From Lolliginicoccus suaedae (GTDB lineage Bacteria > Actinomycetota > Actinomycetes > Mycobacteriales > Mycobacteriaceae): a DNA stretch of 64,000 bases. The stretch's first letter is position 1. Each line of letters starts with the position of its first letter. Shown here in pieces: positions 17,712 through 26,302 of this stretch. The stretch lies in NCBI RefSeq assembly GCF_008312885.1, contig NZ_VSSO01000005.1, positions 62,001 to 126,000 of the forward strand, given 5' to 3'. The translations under genes and the position numbers were made by a program. The notes under the pieces are model-generated. The model had not been told where the DNA came from, did no database searches, and was given only the letters and a program-made list of their open reading frames with translations.

Positions 17712-17722
17712 GAAGCCTTCTG

Positions 17723-18202
17723 ATGAACCTTATGCATCGCGAATTCGCGCAATCATCATCGCACGACGCACAGCTGGATCCTTTCGAGCATCGCTACGGC
17801 GTGTCGCTCCCCGCGGGCCTGCGCAGCGAGGCCGGATCCATGTCGTGGGACATGTTCGACCAGATCTATTCGCCCCGCAACGGGCAGTTCCGGCTCGATC
17901 ACTTCCGCGTCCACCAGATCGGCTCGGGCAAGACGGTCTTCGAGGCAACGATCCGCAAGGACGGCGATGCCCACACGATGACCGCGATGTCCTCCGGCCC
18001 CATCGGCGCCCTCACCGGCATGCTGTACGAGCTCGGCTGCAACATCGAGATCCACGGCCTCCACCAGCGCCCCATCGGGGACCGCACCGCGACGTTCCTG
18101 CTCGCCGAGCGCGACGAGCGGCAGGCATGGGGAATGTCCATCACCGCGGATCCGGTCGAGTCGTCCCTGCGCGCGGTCATCGCCGCCGCCAACCGCCTGT
18201 AG
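17723..18202 (+). CDS. Stand-alone 2-isopropylmalate synthase (LeuA) regulatory-domain protein
   Basis: 159-aa cytosolic protein that corresponds to the C-terminal leucine-sensing dimer domain of LeuA without the catalytic TIM barrel. Visible matches are FDQIYSPRNGQFRLDHFRV, SGPIGALTGMLYELGCNIEI and WGMSITADPVESSLRAVIAA, which follow the order of LeuA regulatory-domain motifs. AGGAAG precedes the ATG at 17723. It may bind an amino or keto acid and act on LeuA or another partner; neither is shown here. A leader with a promoter, short ORF and competing stems precedes it. It ends convergently with plsC, 16 bp apart. Confidence 0.82.
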   Translation: MNLMHREFAQSSSHDAQLDPFEHRYGVSLPAGLRSEAGSMSWDMFDQIYSPRNGQFRLDHFRVHQIGSGKTVFEATIRKDGDAHTMTAMSSGPIGALTGMLYELGCNIEIHGLHQRPIGDRTATFLLAERDERQAWGMSITADPVESSLRAVIAAANRL

Positions 18203-18218
18203 GCGCCGTTCGCGAGCG

Positions 18219-19631
18219 CTAGTGCGGCCAGTTCTCCAGGTAGCGGACATACATCTCCCGCACCTCCGCGATGCGGTCGCTGAACTCCTCGAGCCCCCAC
18301 CCGGACACATCGATGGGCTTCTCGACGATCACGTCCACGGTTCCGCTGCGCAGCACCCGCCCGTGCTTCCACATCAGCTCCCCGGCATTGCGGATGATGA
18401 TCGGCACGATCGGCACCTCGGCCTGCTGGGCGATATGGAACGCGCCCTTCTTGAACGGGCCCACCCCCGGCGTGAGCGAGCGGGTGCCCTCGGGCGCGAT
18501 CACCACGGACAGCCCGCCGCGCAGGGTGTCCGCCACCGGGCGCAGCGCATCGCGGGCGCTCGCCGAGTCAGCCCGGTCAACGAAGACCGCATCGGCGATG
18601 CGCAGCACTCCTCCGAACAGCTTGCTCGTGGCCATCTCCTTCTTGGTGATGCCCGTGAAGCCCCCGCGCAGCACCTTGCTGAGGACCAGCACGTCCGCCT
18701 GGCTCTGGTGATTGAAGATGAAGACCGCGGGCCGGTGCGACCACACGTTCTCCACGCCCGTGAGATTCACGTGCACGCCGCCGATCCGCAGCGCCACATC
18801 CGCGCTGTTCCCGATGGCCGTATCCACGCCTAGCCGGTGATCGCGCTTGATCGCGCCCTTGGCGAGCCCCGCGCCGACGGCACCGAAGAAACCGCCGTAG
18901 CCGATGAGGGTGCGTCCCACCTGCAAGGGGCTGACCGTTCCGCGCGGCGCGAACCGCAGCACCGGCCAGTCCTGCTGCTCCGCGATCCTCGCGAGCGCCC
19001 GATCAGGATTGATCGCCACCGCATGCCCCACCGCGGAGAGCACCTCGATGTCCTCGCTGCCATGCGAGTACCCGTAGCTCGCCGCCGGATCGATGCCTTC
19101 CCGCTCGGCGAAGTCGCGCACCGCCCTGGCCTTGGCGCGGCGCCACAGCACCGCCCCGTCGACGAGCCCGGTCAGCACCCCGTCACGCTTCTCCAGCTCC
19201 GTGGCCAGCACGAACTGCGCGCCCAGCGCCGCGGCGGCCGCATCGGCGATGAACCTCGGCCCCGAGGTCACGATGACCACCGTGTGCCCCTTGTCGCGAT
19301 GCGCCTGGATCAGCTGCCACGCCTCAGGGAATAACCGGCCGGCCACGTGCCGCTCGAACAGGCGCTTGGCCACGCGCGCGATGTCGTCCTCGGACTTGCC
19401 CCGCCAGCTCGGATAGACAGTGGCGACCATGTCCTCCACGAACTGCGGAGCCTTCGAGGCACGCAGCGTCTTCATCAGGTCCAGGGAGACATCCCGGTCC
19501 TGGTCATCCTCGATGTTCGTCTTGACCTGCATGGGGCGCAGCGGCGAGTAGCCCTGCAGGATGGTGCCCGTGAAGTCGAGGAACGCACCGATCTGCGCGC
19601 CACCGGGCCCGGACCGGACCTGGTCTGTCAT
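18219..19631 (-). CDS. plsC: Bifunctional HAD-IB hydrolase / 1-acylglycerol-3-phosphate acyltransferase
   Basis: Membrane-associated phospholipid enzyme of about 470 aa, from the ATG at 19631 directly after the plsB stop. The N-terminal 220 residues are a HAD-IB phosphatase-like domain (motif I FLDFTGTIL, motif II VIVTSGP, motif IV SHGSEDIEVL). The C-terminal half is a PlsC acyltransferase with FNHQSQADV (HX4D), FVDRADS and IAPEGTRSLTPG. It acylates lysophosphatidic acid to phosphatidic acid. M. tuberculosis Rv2483c has the same fusion beside PlsB2. In motif I the usual second Asp of DxDxT is Thr, so phosphatase activity is doubtful. Confidence 0.92.
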   Translation of the reverse strand: MTDQVRSGPGGAQIGAFLDFTGTILQGYSPLRPMQVKTNIEDDQDRDVSLDLMKTLRASKAPQFVEDMVATVYPSWRGKSEDDIARVAKRLFERHVAGRLFPEAWQLIQAHRDKGHTVVIVTSGPRFIADAAAAALGAQFVLATELEKRDGVLTGLVDGAVLWRRAKARAVRDFAEREGIDPAASYGYSHGSEDIEVLSAVGHAVAINPDRALARIAEQQDWPVLRFAPRGTVSPLQVGRTLIGYGGFFGAVGAGLAKGAIKRDHRLGVDTAIGNSADVALRIGGVHVNLTGVENVWSHRPAVFIFNHQSQADVLVLSKVLRGGFTGITKKEMATSKLFGGVLRIADAVFVDRADSASARDALRPVADTLRGGLSVVIAPEGTRSLTPGVGPFKKGAFHIAQQAEVPIVPIIIRNAGELMWKHGRVLRSGTVDVIVEKPIDVSGWGLEEFSDRIAEVREMYVRYLENWPH

Positions 19632-19632
19632 G

Positions 19633-22056
19633 TCACGAATATCCACCGGGCAAGGCCTTTCTGTTGGACGGATCCAGCGCCTCCGCGAGCCGGATGCGCG
19701 CGACCGCTGTGGCAAGCGTGCCAGCTAGCTCACGGCGAAGCACCCCTATGCCTGCACCTTCCTCGTTACCACCGCCCGGCTCGGCAGCGCCAGCGTCGTT
19801 CGGCCCCGCGATGAGCCCAAGGTTCGCGGCGAGCTTCAATGCCGTGGCGAACAGCTCCGTCGACACCGATTCCGGGCCATGCAACCGGCCCTGCAGCATC
19901 ATCTGCTGCCCCACGCGCACGCACTCATCGACGAACGCCTCACGATCATCCAGGCCGGGCGCCGCGCGGACCGCGAGCCGCTCGGCGACCACGAGCTGCG
20001 CGTCGAAGAAGGAACGCAGCACCCGGTGGGCCATGATGAAACCCGTCCCCTCCAGCGCTGCCGCCAGCTCATCGACCGTGGGCTGCCGCTCGTTCCACTG
20101 CGGATCGATCAGGGTGATCTCCTCGCGCAGCTCCTCCTCGAAGGTCTCGCGATCAGGGAAGAAGAAATCGAACTTCAGCAGGTTGCGCAGGACGTTGGCA
20201 TACTTCCAGCCCTCGCGGATCGGATCGACGAATCCTGCTTCGGCGGCATCGAGGATCGCGAGCTCCACGATGGCACGGTTGACGAACCAATGGATGCCAC
20301 TGTTGCGATAGAACGCGGCCACGAGATGCTGCCCGGGCTCGATCGAGTACACCGGCTCCTCGCCGTCGGCATAGGTGGTCACTACTCCCGCCGTGGTGAG
20401 GTCCGCGAGCACCGCGCGCAGGCCGGACGTCGAGCGCAGCACCGCCACGTTGCCCGTCGGCACGCCACGCCGCTCGATGTAGCGCAGGACCGGAGCGATC
20501 GCAGCGGTGATCTCGCCCACCGTCAAGGATCGATCCCGCACACCGAGCAGGGCCAGCGTCACCAGTGCGTTCGCCGTGATCGGGGTGACTCGGTTGATGC
20601 CGACCGCCACCTCGAACGCCAGCTTCTGCAGCGCACCACGCTGACGGGACGCCAGGTCCTCGCCGTCCGCCGCTTCGTTGTCGATATCGGTCGCGCCCAG
20701 CGGATCGCCCGCGGCAGCGAGCCGCTCCTTCATCGACAGCGGCTCACCGAGCCGGATGTATACATTCCCGGCGAGCAGCCGCTGCGCCTTCGCGTACTTC
20801 GCCAGCCACGCCAGCCCCTCGGCCTTCTTCTTCCCGCCGCGCTGCTCCTCAGCGATCGCCTCGAGCTCATGCAAGCGCTCATACGCGATCGATACCGGCA
20901 CGATCATCACGTCGGGCACGCGTCGCGCGCGCAGCGCCTCGGCGACATAGTTCAGCAGCCCATAGCGCGGCGCGCGCAGCTTCCCGGTGCGCGAGCGGCC
21001 ACCCTCGAAGTACCACTCCAGGTTGAAGCGCTTGGCCAGCAAGTACGCGAAGTACTCCTCCACGCACGCCTTGTAGATCTCGTCGTCACCGAAGCTGCGC
21101 CGGATGAACACCGTCCCCGCGCGCCGCGCGAGCGGACCCACCGGCCAGAACGCGAGGTTCGCCCCGCCCATGATGTGATTGCGCGGAAAGTCGTTGCGGG
21201 CCAGGAAATCGTTGAAGACCAGCGCATCCGCGTAGGAGCGGTGCGACGGCAGGAACACGATCGGGAAGCGCCGGTTCAAGGCACGCAGCCCATCGAGCTG
21301 GCTGGCCCCCGCATGCACCGACCATGCCGACGAGTGCAACGGACGCATCGTCTGCGCGAACAAGTCCGTCGCCACCTTGCTCTGCACCGCCACGAGCTCC
21401 TTGAGGCAGGAACGCGCGCGCCGCACCGCCTCGGCCTGCTCGATATCGTTGTCCCGCGCGAGATCGCGCAAACGTGCCCGGAAGCCCACCGAATCCATGA
21501 TCTGCTCGACGACCAGGCGCGGCACCTTGTACCGGTCACCGGTAACCGTGCGCTCCGCCCGCTCCAGCGCCACCACCGCGGAGCGATGGATGTAGCGCGC
21601 CAGCGAATCCGGGCTCGCATCGCCCACCTCGCGGCGATGCCGCTGCCGCAGCGCGCTCAACCGCGCCGGAGCACCCACCACGACCTGCGCCCGCTCCGGC
21701 GAGTCCCGCACGATCCGCCGCTGCGCGAGCACGTTCGGGTTGCGCGGATTGTTCAGCGTCAGCACATCCGCCCAGCGCGCATTGCGGTCACCATCGCGCT
21801 CGGGCGGCAGCCACGTCACCCGCACCGGAACCACCAGCGGATCATCGGCCCGGCCCGACAGCGCTCCCGCGATGCGCATCGAGTCCAGCAGCAACCGCGA
21901 TGGCCGCTCCCCCACGCCCGCCGCGAACTCATCGGCATGCCCCGCATCGAGCCACTCCGCGATGAGCTCGCGCTCCACCTTCGTGCGGGCATCGGCGAGG
22001 AACACCACAGGCCCGGACGACTCTTGACCCGCTGCCGCTTCATCCACGGCTTTCAT
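19633..22056 (-). CDS. plsB: Glycerol-3-phosphate 1-O-acyltransferase PlsB-type
   Basis: First enzyme of phospholipid and triacylglycerol synthesis, transferring an acyl group to glycerol-3-phosphate at the membrane; 807 aa from the ATG at 22056 (MKAVDEAAAG). Acyltransferase blocks in order: FLPSHRSYADALVF (HX4D, about residue 280), GTVFIRRSF, EGGRSRTGKLRAPRYG and VPVSIAYERL. Length and long helical C-terminal region match mycobacterial PlsB2. The stop is one base before the plsC start, so the two acylation steps are made together. The divergent YibE/F gene starts 46 bp away. Confidence 0.94.
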   Translation of the reverse strand: MKAVDEAAAGQESSGPVVFLADARTKVERELIAEWLDAGHADEFAAGVGERPSRLLLDSMRIAGALSGRADDPLVVPVRVTWLPPERDGDRNARWADVLTLNNPRNPNVLAQRRIVRDSPERAQVVVGAPARLSALRQRHRREVGDASPDSLARYIHRSAVVALERAERTVTGDRYKVPRLVVEQIMDSVGFRARLRDLARDNDIEQAEAVRRARSCLKELVAVQSKVATDLFAQTMRPLHSSAWSVHAGASQLDGLRALNRRFPIVFLPSHRSYADALVFNDFLARNDFPRNHIMGGANLAFWPVGPLARRAGTVFIRRSFGDDEIYKACVEEYFAYLLAKRFNLEWYFEGGRSRTGKLRAPRYGLLNYVAEALRARRVPDVMIVPVSIAYERLHELEAIAEEQRGGKKKAEGLAWLAKYAKAQRLLAGNVYIRLGEPLSMKERLAAAGDPLGATDIDNEAADGEDLASRQRGALQKLAFEVAVGINRVTPITANALVTLALLGVRDRSLTVGEITAAIAPVLRYIERRGVPTGNVAVLRSTSGLRAVLADLTTAGVVTTYADGEEPVYSIEPGQHLVAAFYRNSGIHWFVNRAIVELAILDAAEAGFVDPIREGWKYANVLRNLLKFDFFFPDRETFEEELREEITLIDPQWNERQPTVDELAAALEGTGFIMAHRVLRSFFDAQLVVAERLAVRAAPGLDDREAFVDECVRVGQQMMLQGRLHGPESVSTELFATALKLAANLGLIAGPNDAGAAEPGGGNEEGAGIGVLRRELAGTLATAVARIRLAEALDPSNRKALPGGYS

Positions 22057-22089
22057 TGTGCTTAATCCATCCCGCGCCCGTGGGCGAAC

Positions 22090-22095
22090 TAGTGT
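22090..22095 (+). promoter_or_regulatory. Possible -10 for a leaderless YibE/F transcript
   Basis: TAGTGT ends seven bases before the GTG at 22103, and no ribosome-binding site precedes that start. This spacing suits a leaderless mRNA. No good -35 is seen. Confidence 0.3.
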
Positions 22096-22102
22096 GACAA
22101 CC

Positions 22103-23398
22103 GTGAACAGCAGCAACCAGCCAAGCGGGAGCAAGAAGGGCACCGACCCGTTCGCCGGTGCCACCGGCCACGGCCATTCGCACGGCCACGACGGCAGCCC
22201 CCCGCCACTCGGGCCGCTCGCCGCCCGCGTCGTCGTAGCCACCCTCATCGTGCTCGGCATGCTGACCGCGATCGGCGCCGCCATCCTGTGGCCAGGCCAG
22301 CAGAAGTTCGAGGTGCCGCTGCCGCTGCAGAGCGCCGCCGGTGGAGCAGTGAGCACCGAGGCGGGGACCGTCCTCGACACCACCACTGGGGCCTGCGGAT
22401 CGCCTTCGGCGGGCATGGTGTTCAGCGGCGATCCCCTGCCGCCGCCCAACGCGTCCTACCAGTGCGCCCGCAGCCTCGTGCGCATCGACTCCGGCCCCAA
22501 CGAGGGCAACAACACCCTCCTCGAGCTCGCGCCCGGCCCTGGGCAGCCCGACCTCGCGACGGGCGAGGCGATCCGCCTCGAGCGCGGCATCGACGTCACC
22601 GAGACCACGCGCTACAACTTCTACGACTACGAGCGCGGCCTGCCGCTGGGCCTGTTCGCCGCGGCGTTCGCCCTCACTGTCATCGCCGTCGCCCGCTGGC
22701 GGGGGCTGCGCGCGCTGCTCGGCATCGCCGTCGCGTTCCTCGTCCTCGTCTACTTCGTGCTGCCCGCCCTCCTCGACGGCAAGCCCGCCGTCCCCGTCGC
22801 CATCGTCGGCGGCGCGCTGATCCTCTACGCCGCCCTCTACCTCGCGCACGGGGTCAACCTGCGCACCAGCTCGGCGCTGCTCGGGACGCTCGCGTCGCTG
22901 CTGATCGCGGCATTCCTGTCCTGGCTCGTCATCGAGACCGCCAGCCTCACCGGGCTGTCCGAGGAGGACAACACCAACATCCAGGTGTATCTCGGGCAGA
23001 TCAGCATCAGCGGGCTCCTGCTCGCCGGCTTCATCATCGGCTCGCTCGGCGTGCTCAACGACGTCACCATCACCCAGGCCGCGACCGCCTTCGAGCTAGC
23101 CCGCCTCGAACCGACCGCCACCCGCGCGCAAGTCTTTACCGGCACCATGCGGGTGGGCCGCGACCACATCGCCTCCACCGTCTACACCCTCGTGCTCGCC
23201 TACGCCGGCAGCGCGCTCCCGCTCCTGCTGCTGTTCTCCGTCGCAGGCCGGTCCCTCTCGGACGTGGTCACCGGCGAGGTCGTCGCGATCGAGCTCTCGC
23301 GCTCCTTCGTCGGTGGCATCGCGCTCGCCCTTTCCGTGCCGTTGACCAGCGCGATCGCGGTGCTGCTCGCCCGGCCGCCGGGATATGCCACGAGCTAG
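22103..23398 (+). CDS. YibE/F-family membrane protein
   Basis: Polytopic membrane protein of the YibE/F family, about 431 aa. One membrane anchor near the N-terminus (VVVATLIVLGMLTAIGAAIL) follows a His/Gly-rich tail (GATGHGHSHGHDG) that may bind metal. An extracytoplasmic stretch of about 120 residues with Cys follows, then seven or so segments in the C-terminal half; ISISGLLLAGFIIGSLGVLN and VTITQAATAFELA are typical of the family. Start chosen at GTG 22103; the GTG at 22094 is close. The transported substrate is unknown. It runs divergently from plsB. Confidence 0.88.
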   Translation: MNSSNQPSGSKKGTDPFAGATGHGHSHGHDGSPPPLGPLAARVVVATLIVLGMLTAIGAAILWPGQQKFEVPLPLQSAAGGAVSTEAGTVLDTTTGACGSPSAGMVFSGDPLPPPNASYQCARSLVRIDSGPNEGNNTLLELAPGPGQPDLATGEAIRLERGIDVTETTRYNFYDYERGLPLGLFAAAFALTVIAVARWRGLRALLGIAVAFLVLVYFVLPALLDGKPAVPVAIVGGALILYAALYLAHGVNLRTSSALLGTLASLLIAAFLSWLVIETASLTGLSEEDNTNIQVYLGQISISGLLLAGFIIGSLGVLNDVTITQAATAFELARLEPTATRAQVFTGTMRVGRDHIASTVYTLVLAYAGSALPLLLLFSVAGRSLSDVVTGEVVAIELSRSFVGGIALALSVPLTSAIAVLLARPPGYATS

Positions 23399-23434
23399 CT
23401 GGCGCGGTCGGGGCGGGTCGGTGCTGCTCGGTTC

Positions 23435-23484
23435 TGTGAGGTTTTGCACCCGCCGCCGCGCCTTGGACGGTGCAAAACCTCACA
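23435..23484. repeat. Perfect 16-bp inverted repeat
   Basis: TGTGAGGTTTTGCACC (23435-23450) pairs exactly with 23469-23484 around an 18-nt GC-rich loop. It stands 36 bp beyond the YibE/F stop and 78 bp before the stem of repeat copy 3. Such length and perfection suggest a terminator or a mobile palindromic unit. Confidence 0.75.
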
Positions 23485-23548
23485 CTTCCGCCGGGCGGTC
23501 GATGGCGGAGCCGCCCCGGAGCGCCTCCGCGGACTTCCAGCGCCAGAA

Positions 23549-23613
23549 GCACCGGAAAACGCCAAACGCGATAGAAGCCGCCGGGGTCCCCAGACGGTTT
23601 CTATCGCGTTTGC
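23549..23613 (+). repeat. Inverted-repeat element, copy 3
   Basis: 14-bp perfect stem (23563-23576 with 23599-23612) extended inward by one wobble and three further pairs, preceded by GCACCGGAAAACGCC. It lies between the convergent YibE/F and VKOR genes. With 23435-23484 it fills most of this 304-bp gap, which holds no gene. Confidence 0.85.
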
Positions 23614-23702
23614 AGGCAGCCGACCCGCCGCGCTTGCAGCCAGCCCACCACCACGTCCCACCACCACGTCCCACCACCACCGCCGCGGACCAACCGCGCT
23701 GG

Positions 23703-24299
23703 CTAGATCAGCGTCGACCAGTAGTACCAGAACCTCTCGGCGATGAGCGCGACCACGATGACGTACCAGATCACCAGGATGTGCCAGCGCCACGGTGCCA
23801 CAGCCTCCGCCAGCTTCCCTGGTGGCCACGCGCGGCCCACCGCGATGATGGTGAGCGGCAACTGCACCGCCCACACCACCATGCAGTACGGGCACAACGC
23901 ATTGACGCTGTACAGGCTCTGGTAGATCAGCCAGTGCACGAACGCCAGCCCCAGCACGGAGCCGATGGCGAGCCCGGCCCAGTACCAGCGGGGCAGCGCG
24001 GCACCGGCGAGGACCACCACTGCGGTGGTGACCACGACGGTGAACGCCACGATCCCGATGAAGGGGTTCGGGAAGCCGAGCACCTGTGCCTGCTCGGTCG
24101 TCATGACCGAGCCGCAGGACAGCACCGGATTGAGGCTGCACGAGGGGATGTAGTCGGGATCGGCGAGCAGCATCACCCGCTCGACGGCGAGCACGAACGC
24201 CGCCGCCAGCCCGAGCAGCCCCAGCACGAGCAATGCCCAGCCGGTAGCTGCCCGAGCCACGCGTGGCGCGCTAGGCGTGGTGTCAGTTCCGGGCAGCAT
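23703..24299 (-). CDS. Vitamin K epoxide reductase (VKOR) family protein
   Basis: Membrane quinone-linked oxidase that keeps a DsbA-type protein oxidised for disulfide formation outside the membrane; 198 aa. Hydrophobic segments lie near residues 20-44, 77-100, 106-128, 138-155 and 172-190. The active-site pair is C136-PY-C139 (LCPYCMVVW), and the loop pair C54 and C62 (PSCSLNPVLSCGS) would pass electrons from the partner. Its start overlaps the end of the DsbA-like gene by 17 bp. M. tuberculosis has the same VKOR/DsbA neighbours (Rv2968c/Rv2969c). Confidence 0.94.
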   Translation of the reverse strand: MLPGTDTTPSAPRVARAATGWALLVLGLLGLAAAFVLAVERVMLLADPDYIPSCSLNPVLSCGSVMTTEQAQVLGFPNPFIGIVAFTVVVTTAVVVLAGAALPRWYWAGLAIGSVLGLAFVHWLIYQSLYSVNALCPYCMVVWAVQLPLTIIAVGRAWPPGKLAEAVAPWRWHILVIWYVIVVALIAERFWYYWSTLI

Positions 24300-25023
24300 C
24301 CACGGCCTCGCGCAAGCCCTCGGGGGTGAGGTTCTCCGCCGGTTCCCCGTTGATCATCACGGTCGGGGTGCCTTGCACGCCCGCGGCGAGAGCATCGTCG
24401 GTCGCCTGGATGGCGTAGCCCTGGTAGGTGGAGTCCGCGATGCATTGCTGCAGCTCGGGCGAGTCCGCGCCCGCCGAGGCAGCCATGCCGGCGATCTCGT
24501 CGTTGGGCAGGCCAGCCCCGCCCTCCGGCGGCTGCTGGGCATACATCTCGAGCTGCCAGTCGAGCCACTCGTCGCTGGCGTGCTCGGCGACGCAGAACGC
24601 TGCCGACGCCGCGCGGCTCGAGTAGGCGGTGGACGAGAGACGATCAAGGATGGCGATGGGGTGGTAGACCACCCGGGCATCGCCGGACGCGGCGAGATCG
24701 CGCAGGGTCTCGCCGGAGAGGTCCTCGAACTGCTTGCAGACCGGGCAGAGGAAGTCCTCGTAGACCGCGACGGTGACCTCGGCGTCCTCGGGCCCGAACG
24801 CGATGCCCGCATCGTCGGTGACCGCAGCCCCGGAAGGTTCCACGACCTCGGTATTGACGGTTGCCTCGGTGCTCTCGTCGGTGCGCTGCGAGATGATGAA
24901 GATCACCGCGCCGACGACCAGCACGACGATAAGGGCGGTGATCACGGTGCGCCGGAGAGCCGCGCGCCTCTGGTCGCGTACCTTCTGCTGGGTGATCAAC
25001 CCGCGGGATGGACGGTTGCTCAT
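24283..25023 (-). CDS. DsbA-like membrane-anchored thiol oxidoreductase
   Basis: 246-aa thioredoxin-fold protein that introduces disulfides into exported proteins. A short cytosolic N-terminus and one anchor (VITALIVVLVVGAVIFII, residues 27-44) are followed by an extracytoplasmic domain with the active site C93-PV-C96 (YEDFLCPVCKQFE) and the cis-Pro loop GTPTVMING. The ORF overlaps the VKOR gene, so the oxidase pair is co-translated. The remaining Cys residues (AFCVAEH, LQQCIAD) may form a structural disulfide. Confidence 0.93.
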   Translation of the reverse strand: MSNRPSRGLITQQKVRDQRRAALRRTVITALIVVLVVGAVIFIISQRTDESTEATVNTEVVEPSGAAVTDDAGIAFGPEDAEVTVAVYEDFLCPVCKQFEDLSGETLRDLAASGDARVVYHPIAILDRLSSTAYSSRAASAAFCVAEHASDEWLDWQLEMYAQQPPEGGAGLPNDEIAGMAASAGADSPELQQCIADSTYQGYAIQATDDALAAGVQGTPTVMINGEPAENLTPEGLREAVDAARN

Positions 25024-25078
25024 GATTCTCCTCCTCCCCCGCTCAGGCCGTGGCCTGGCAAGGATGTGATGGGGGTGG

Positions 25079-26302
25079 TCATCCGGGCCCCTCGAGCAAT
25101 GGACGACCGATGTAGTCGCCGGGCTCGCACCCGGGCGGGATGGCGAACACGGCGGACCCTATCGGGGTGGTCCATTCGTTGAGCACATCGAACTCGGCGA
25201 TGCGCCGCTGGACGGGCAGGAACTGCTTCGCGATGTCTGCTTGGAAGGTAGCGAAGATCAACCCGCTGTTGCTGGTCCTGCCTGGTTCGGGCGGGTCGTC
25301 GTAGTTGTAGCCGCGCCGCAGGAACACCTCCTCCGGCGCCTGCGCGCGGGCCCTGGCGATATGGGACGACGGGGGGATGATCGGAATGCCGAACTGGTCG
25401 GTCGCCCCGAAGTCGGGCGGATCGTGCTCCTTCGTGCCGGTCAGTGGCGCCCCGTTGCCAAGCGTGCGGCCGATGGACAGCTCCCGGTCGCGCCGCCCGA
25501 GCTCGTCCCAGGTGTCGAGATCCATGGCGATGCGCCGCACCACCATCGACGTTCCACCGCGCAGCCAGGGATAGGCCGGGTCGTCGTGCCACAGCACCTG
25601 CTCGAAGCCTGGCTCACGTGGCTTCGGGTTGTTGGTGCCGTCGACCTGACCCATGAGGTTGCGCATGGTGTGGCCCTCGGGGTGGGAGCCCCGTGCTTCC
25701 CGGAACCCGCGCTGCGTCCAGCGGACCGTCGCAAGGGAGCGGACGCTGCGGGTGAGGATGCGCACCGCGTGCGCCACCACGACGGGATCATCGCTGCACA
25801 CCTGGAGCAGCAGGTCGCCGTCGTTGTAGCGCGGGTCGAGCTCGTCGATGGGCAACGGTGGAAGCGGCGCGATCCACGATGGTCGCCGGTCCGCTATCCC
25901 GGCCACATCGAACACGGCGGGCCCGAGACCGATCGTCGTGGTCAGTCGCGAGGGCGCGGCGGCAAGCTCTGGCTCGGAGTCCGCCAGCGCGGGCCGGCCC
26001 TCGGCGAGACGTGCGGCGTCCTGCGTCCATGCCTTGAGCAGGCCGATGATCGCGCTCCGGTCCAGCCCAGGCTGGAGGTCCAGCGCCACGAACGTGGCAT
26101 GGGCCGGCGGTGGCGTGGTGATGCCGGCCTGGTGGGGTCCGTGGAACGGCACGATCTGCTGCCCCGCCGGAATCGTGCTGGCGGCGGATTGGTCCGCCAG
26201 CGAGCGTCCGCCCCAGCCGAGCCCCGCCGCTCCCGCCGCCACCGCGCCCGAGCCGAGCAGGTGGCGGCGGGAGATACCGGGCGCGCGGGCCTCAGTACTC
26301 AT
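25079..26302 (-). CDS. Tat-exported DyP-type haem peroxidase (EfeB-like)
   Basis: Dye-decolourising peroxidase, about 407 aa from the ATG at 26302, which overlaps the PCuAC gene stop. The twin-arginine signal is visible (SRRHLLGSGAVAAGAAGLGW), so it is folded and loaded with haem before export. Family motifs are GQVDGTNN (GxxDG) and HIARARA, holding the probable proximal haem His. EfeB-type members are associated with iron or haem handling at the envelope. Here the partner genes are copper-type (PCuAC and a His-rich membrane protein), and no EfeU or EfeO gene is present. The substrate is uncertain. Confidence 0.92.
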   Translation of the reverse strand: MSTEARAPGISRRHLLGSGAVAAGAAGLGWGGRSLADQSAASTIPAGQQIVPFHGPHQAGITTPPPAHATFVALDLQPGLDRSAIIGLLKAWTQDAARLAEGRPALADSEPELAAAPSRLTTTIGLGPAVFDVAGIADRRPSWIAPLPPLPIDELDPRYNDGDLLLQVCSDDPVVVAHAVRILTRSVRSLATVRWTQRGFREARGSHPEGHTMRNLMGQVDGTNNPKPREPGFEQVLWHDDPAYPWLRGGTSMVVRRIAMDLDTWDELGRRDRELSIGRTLGNGAPLTGTKEHDPPDFGATDQFGIPIIPPSSHIARARAQAPEEVFLRRGYNYDDPPEPGRTSNSGLIFATFQADIAKQFLPVQRRIAEFDVLNEWTTPIGSAVFAIPPGCEPGDYIGRPLLEGPG

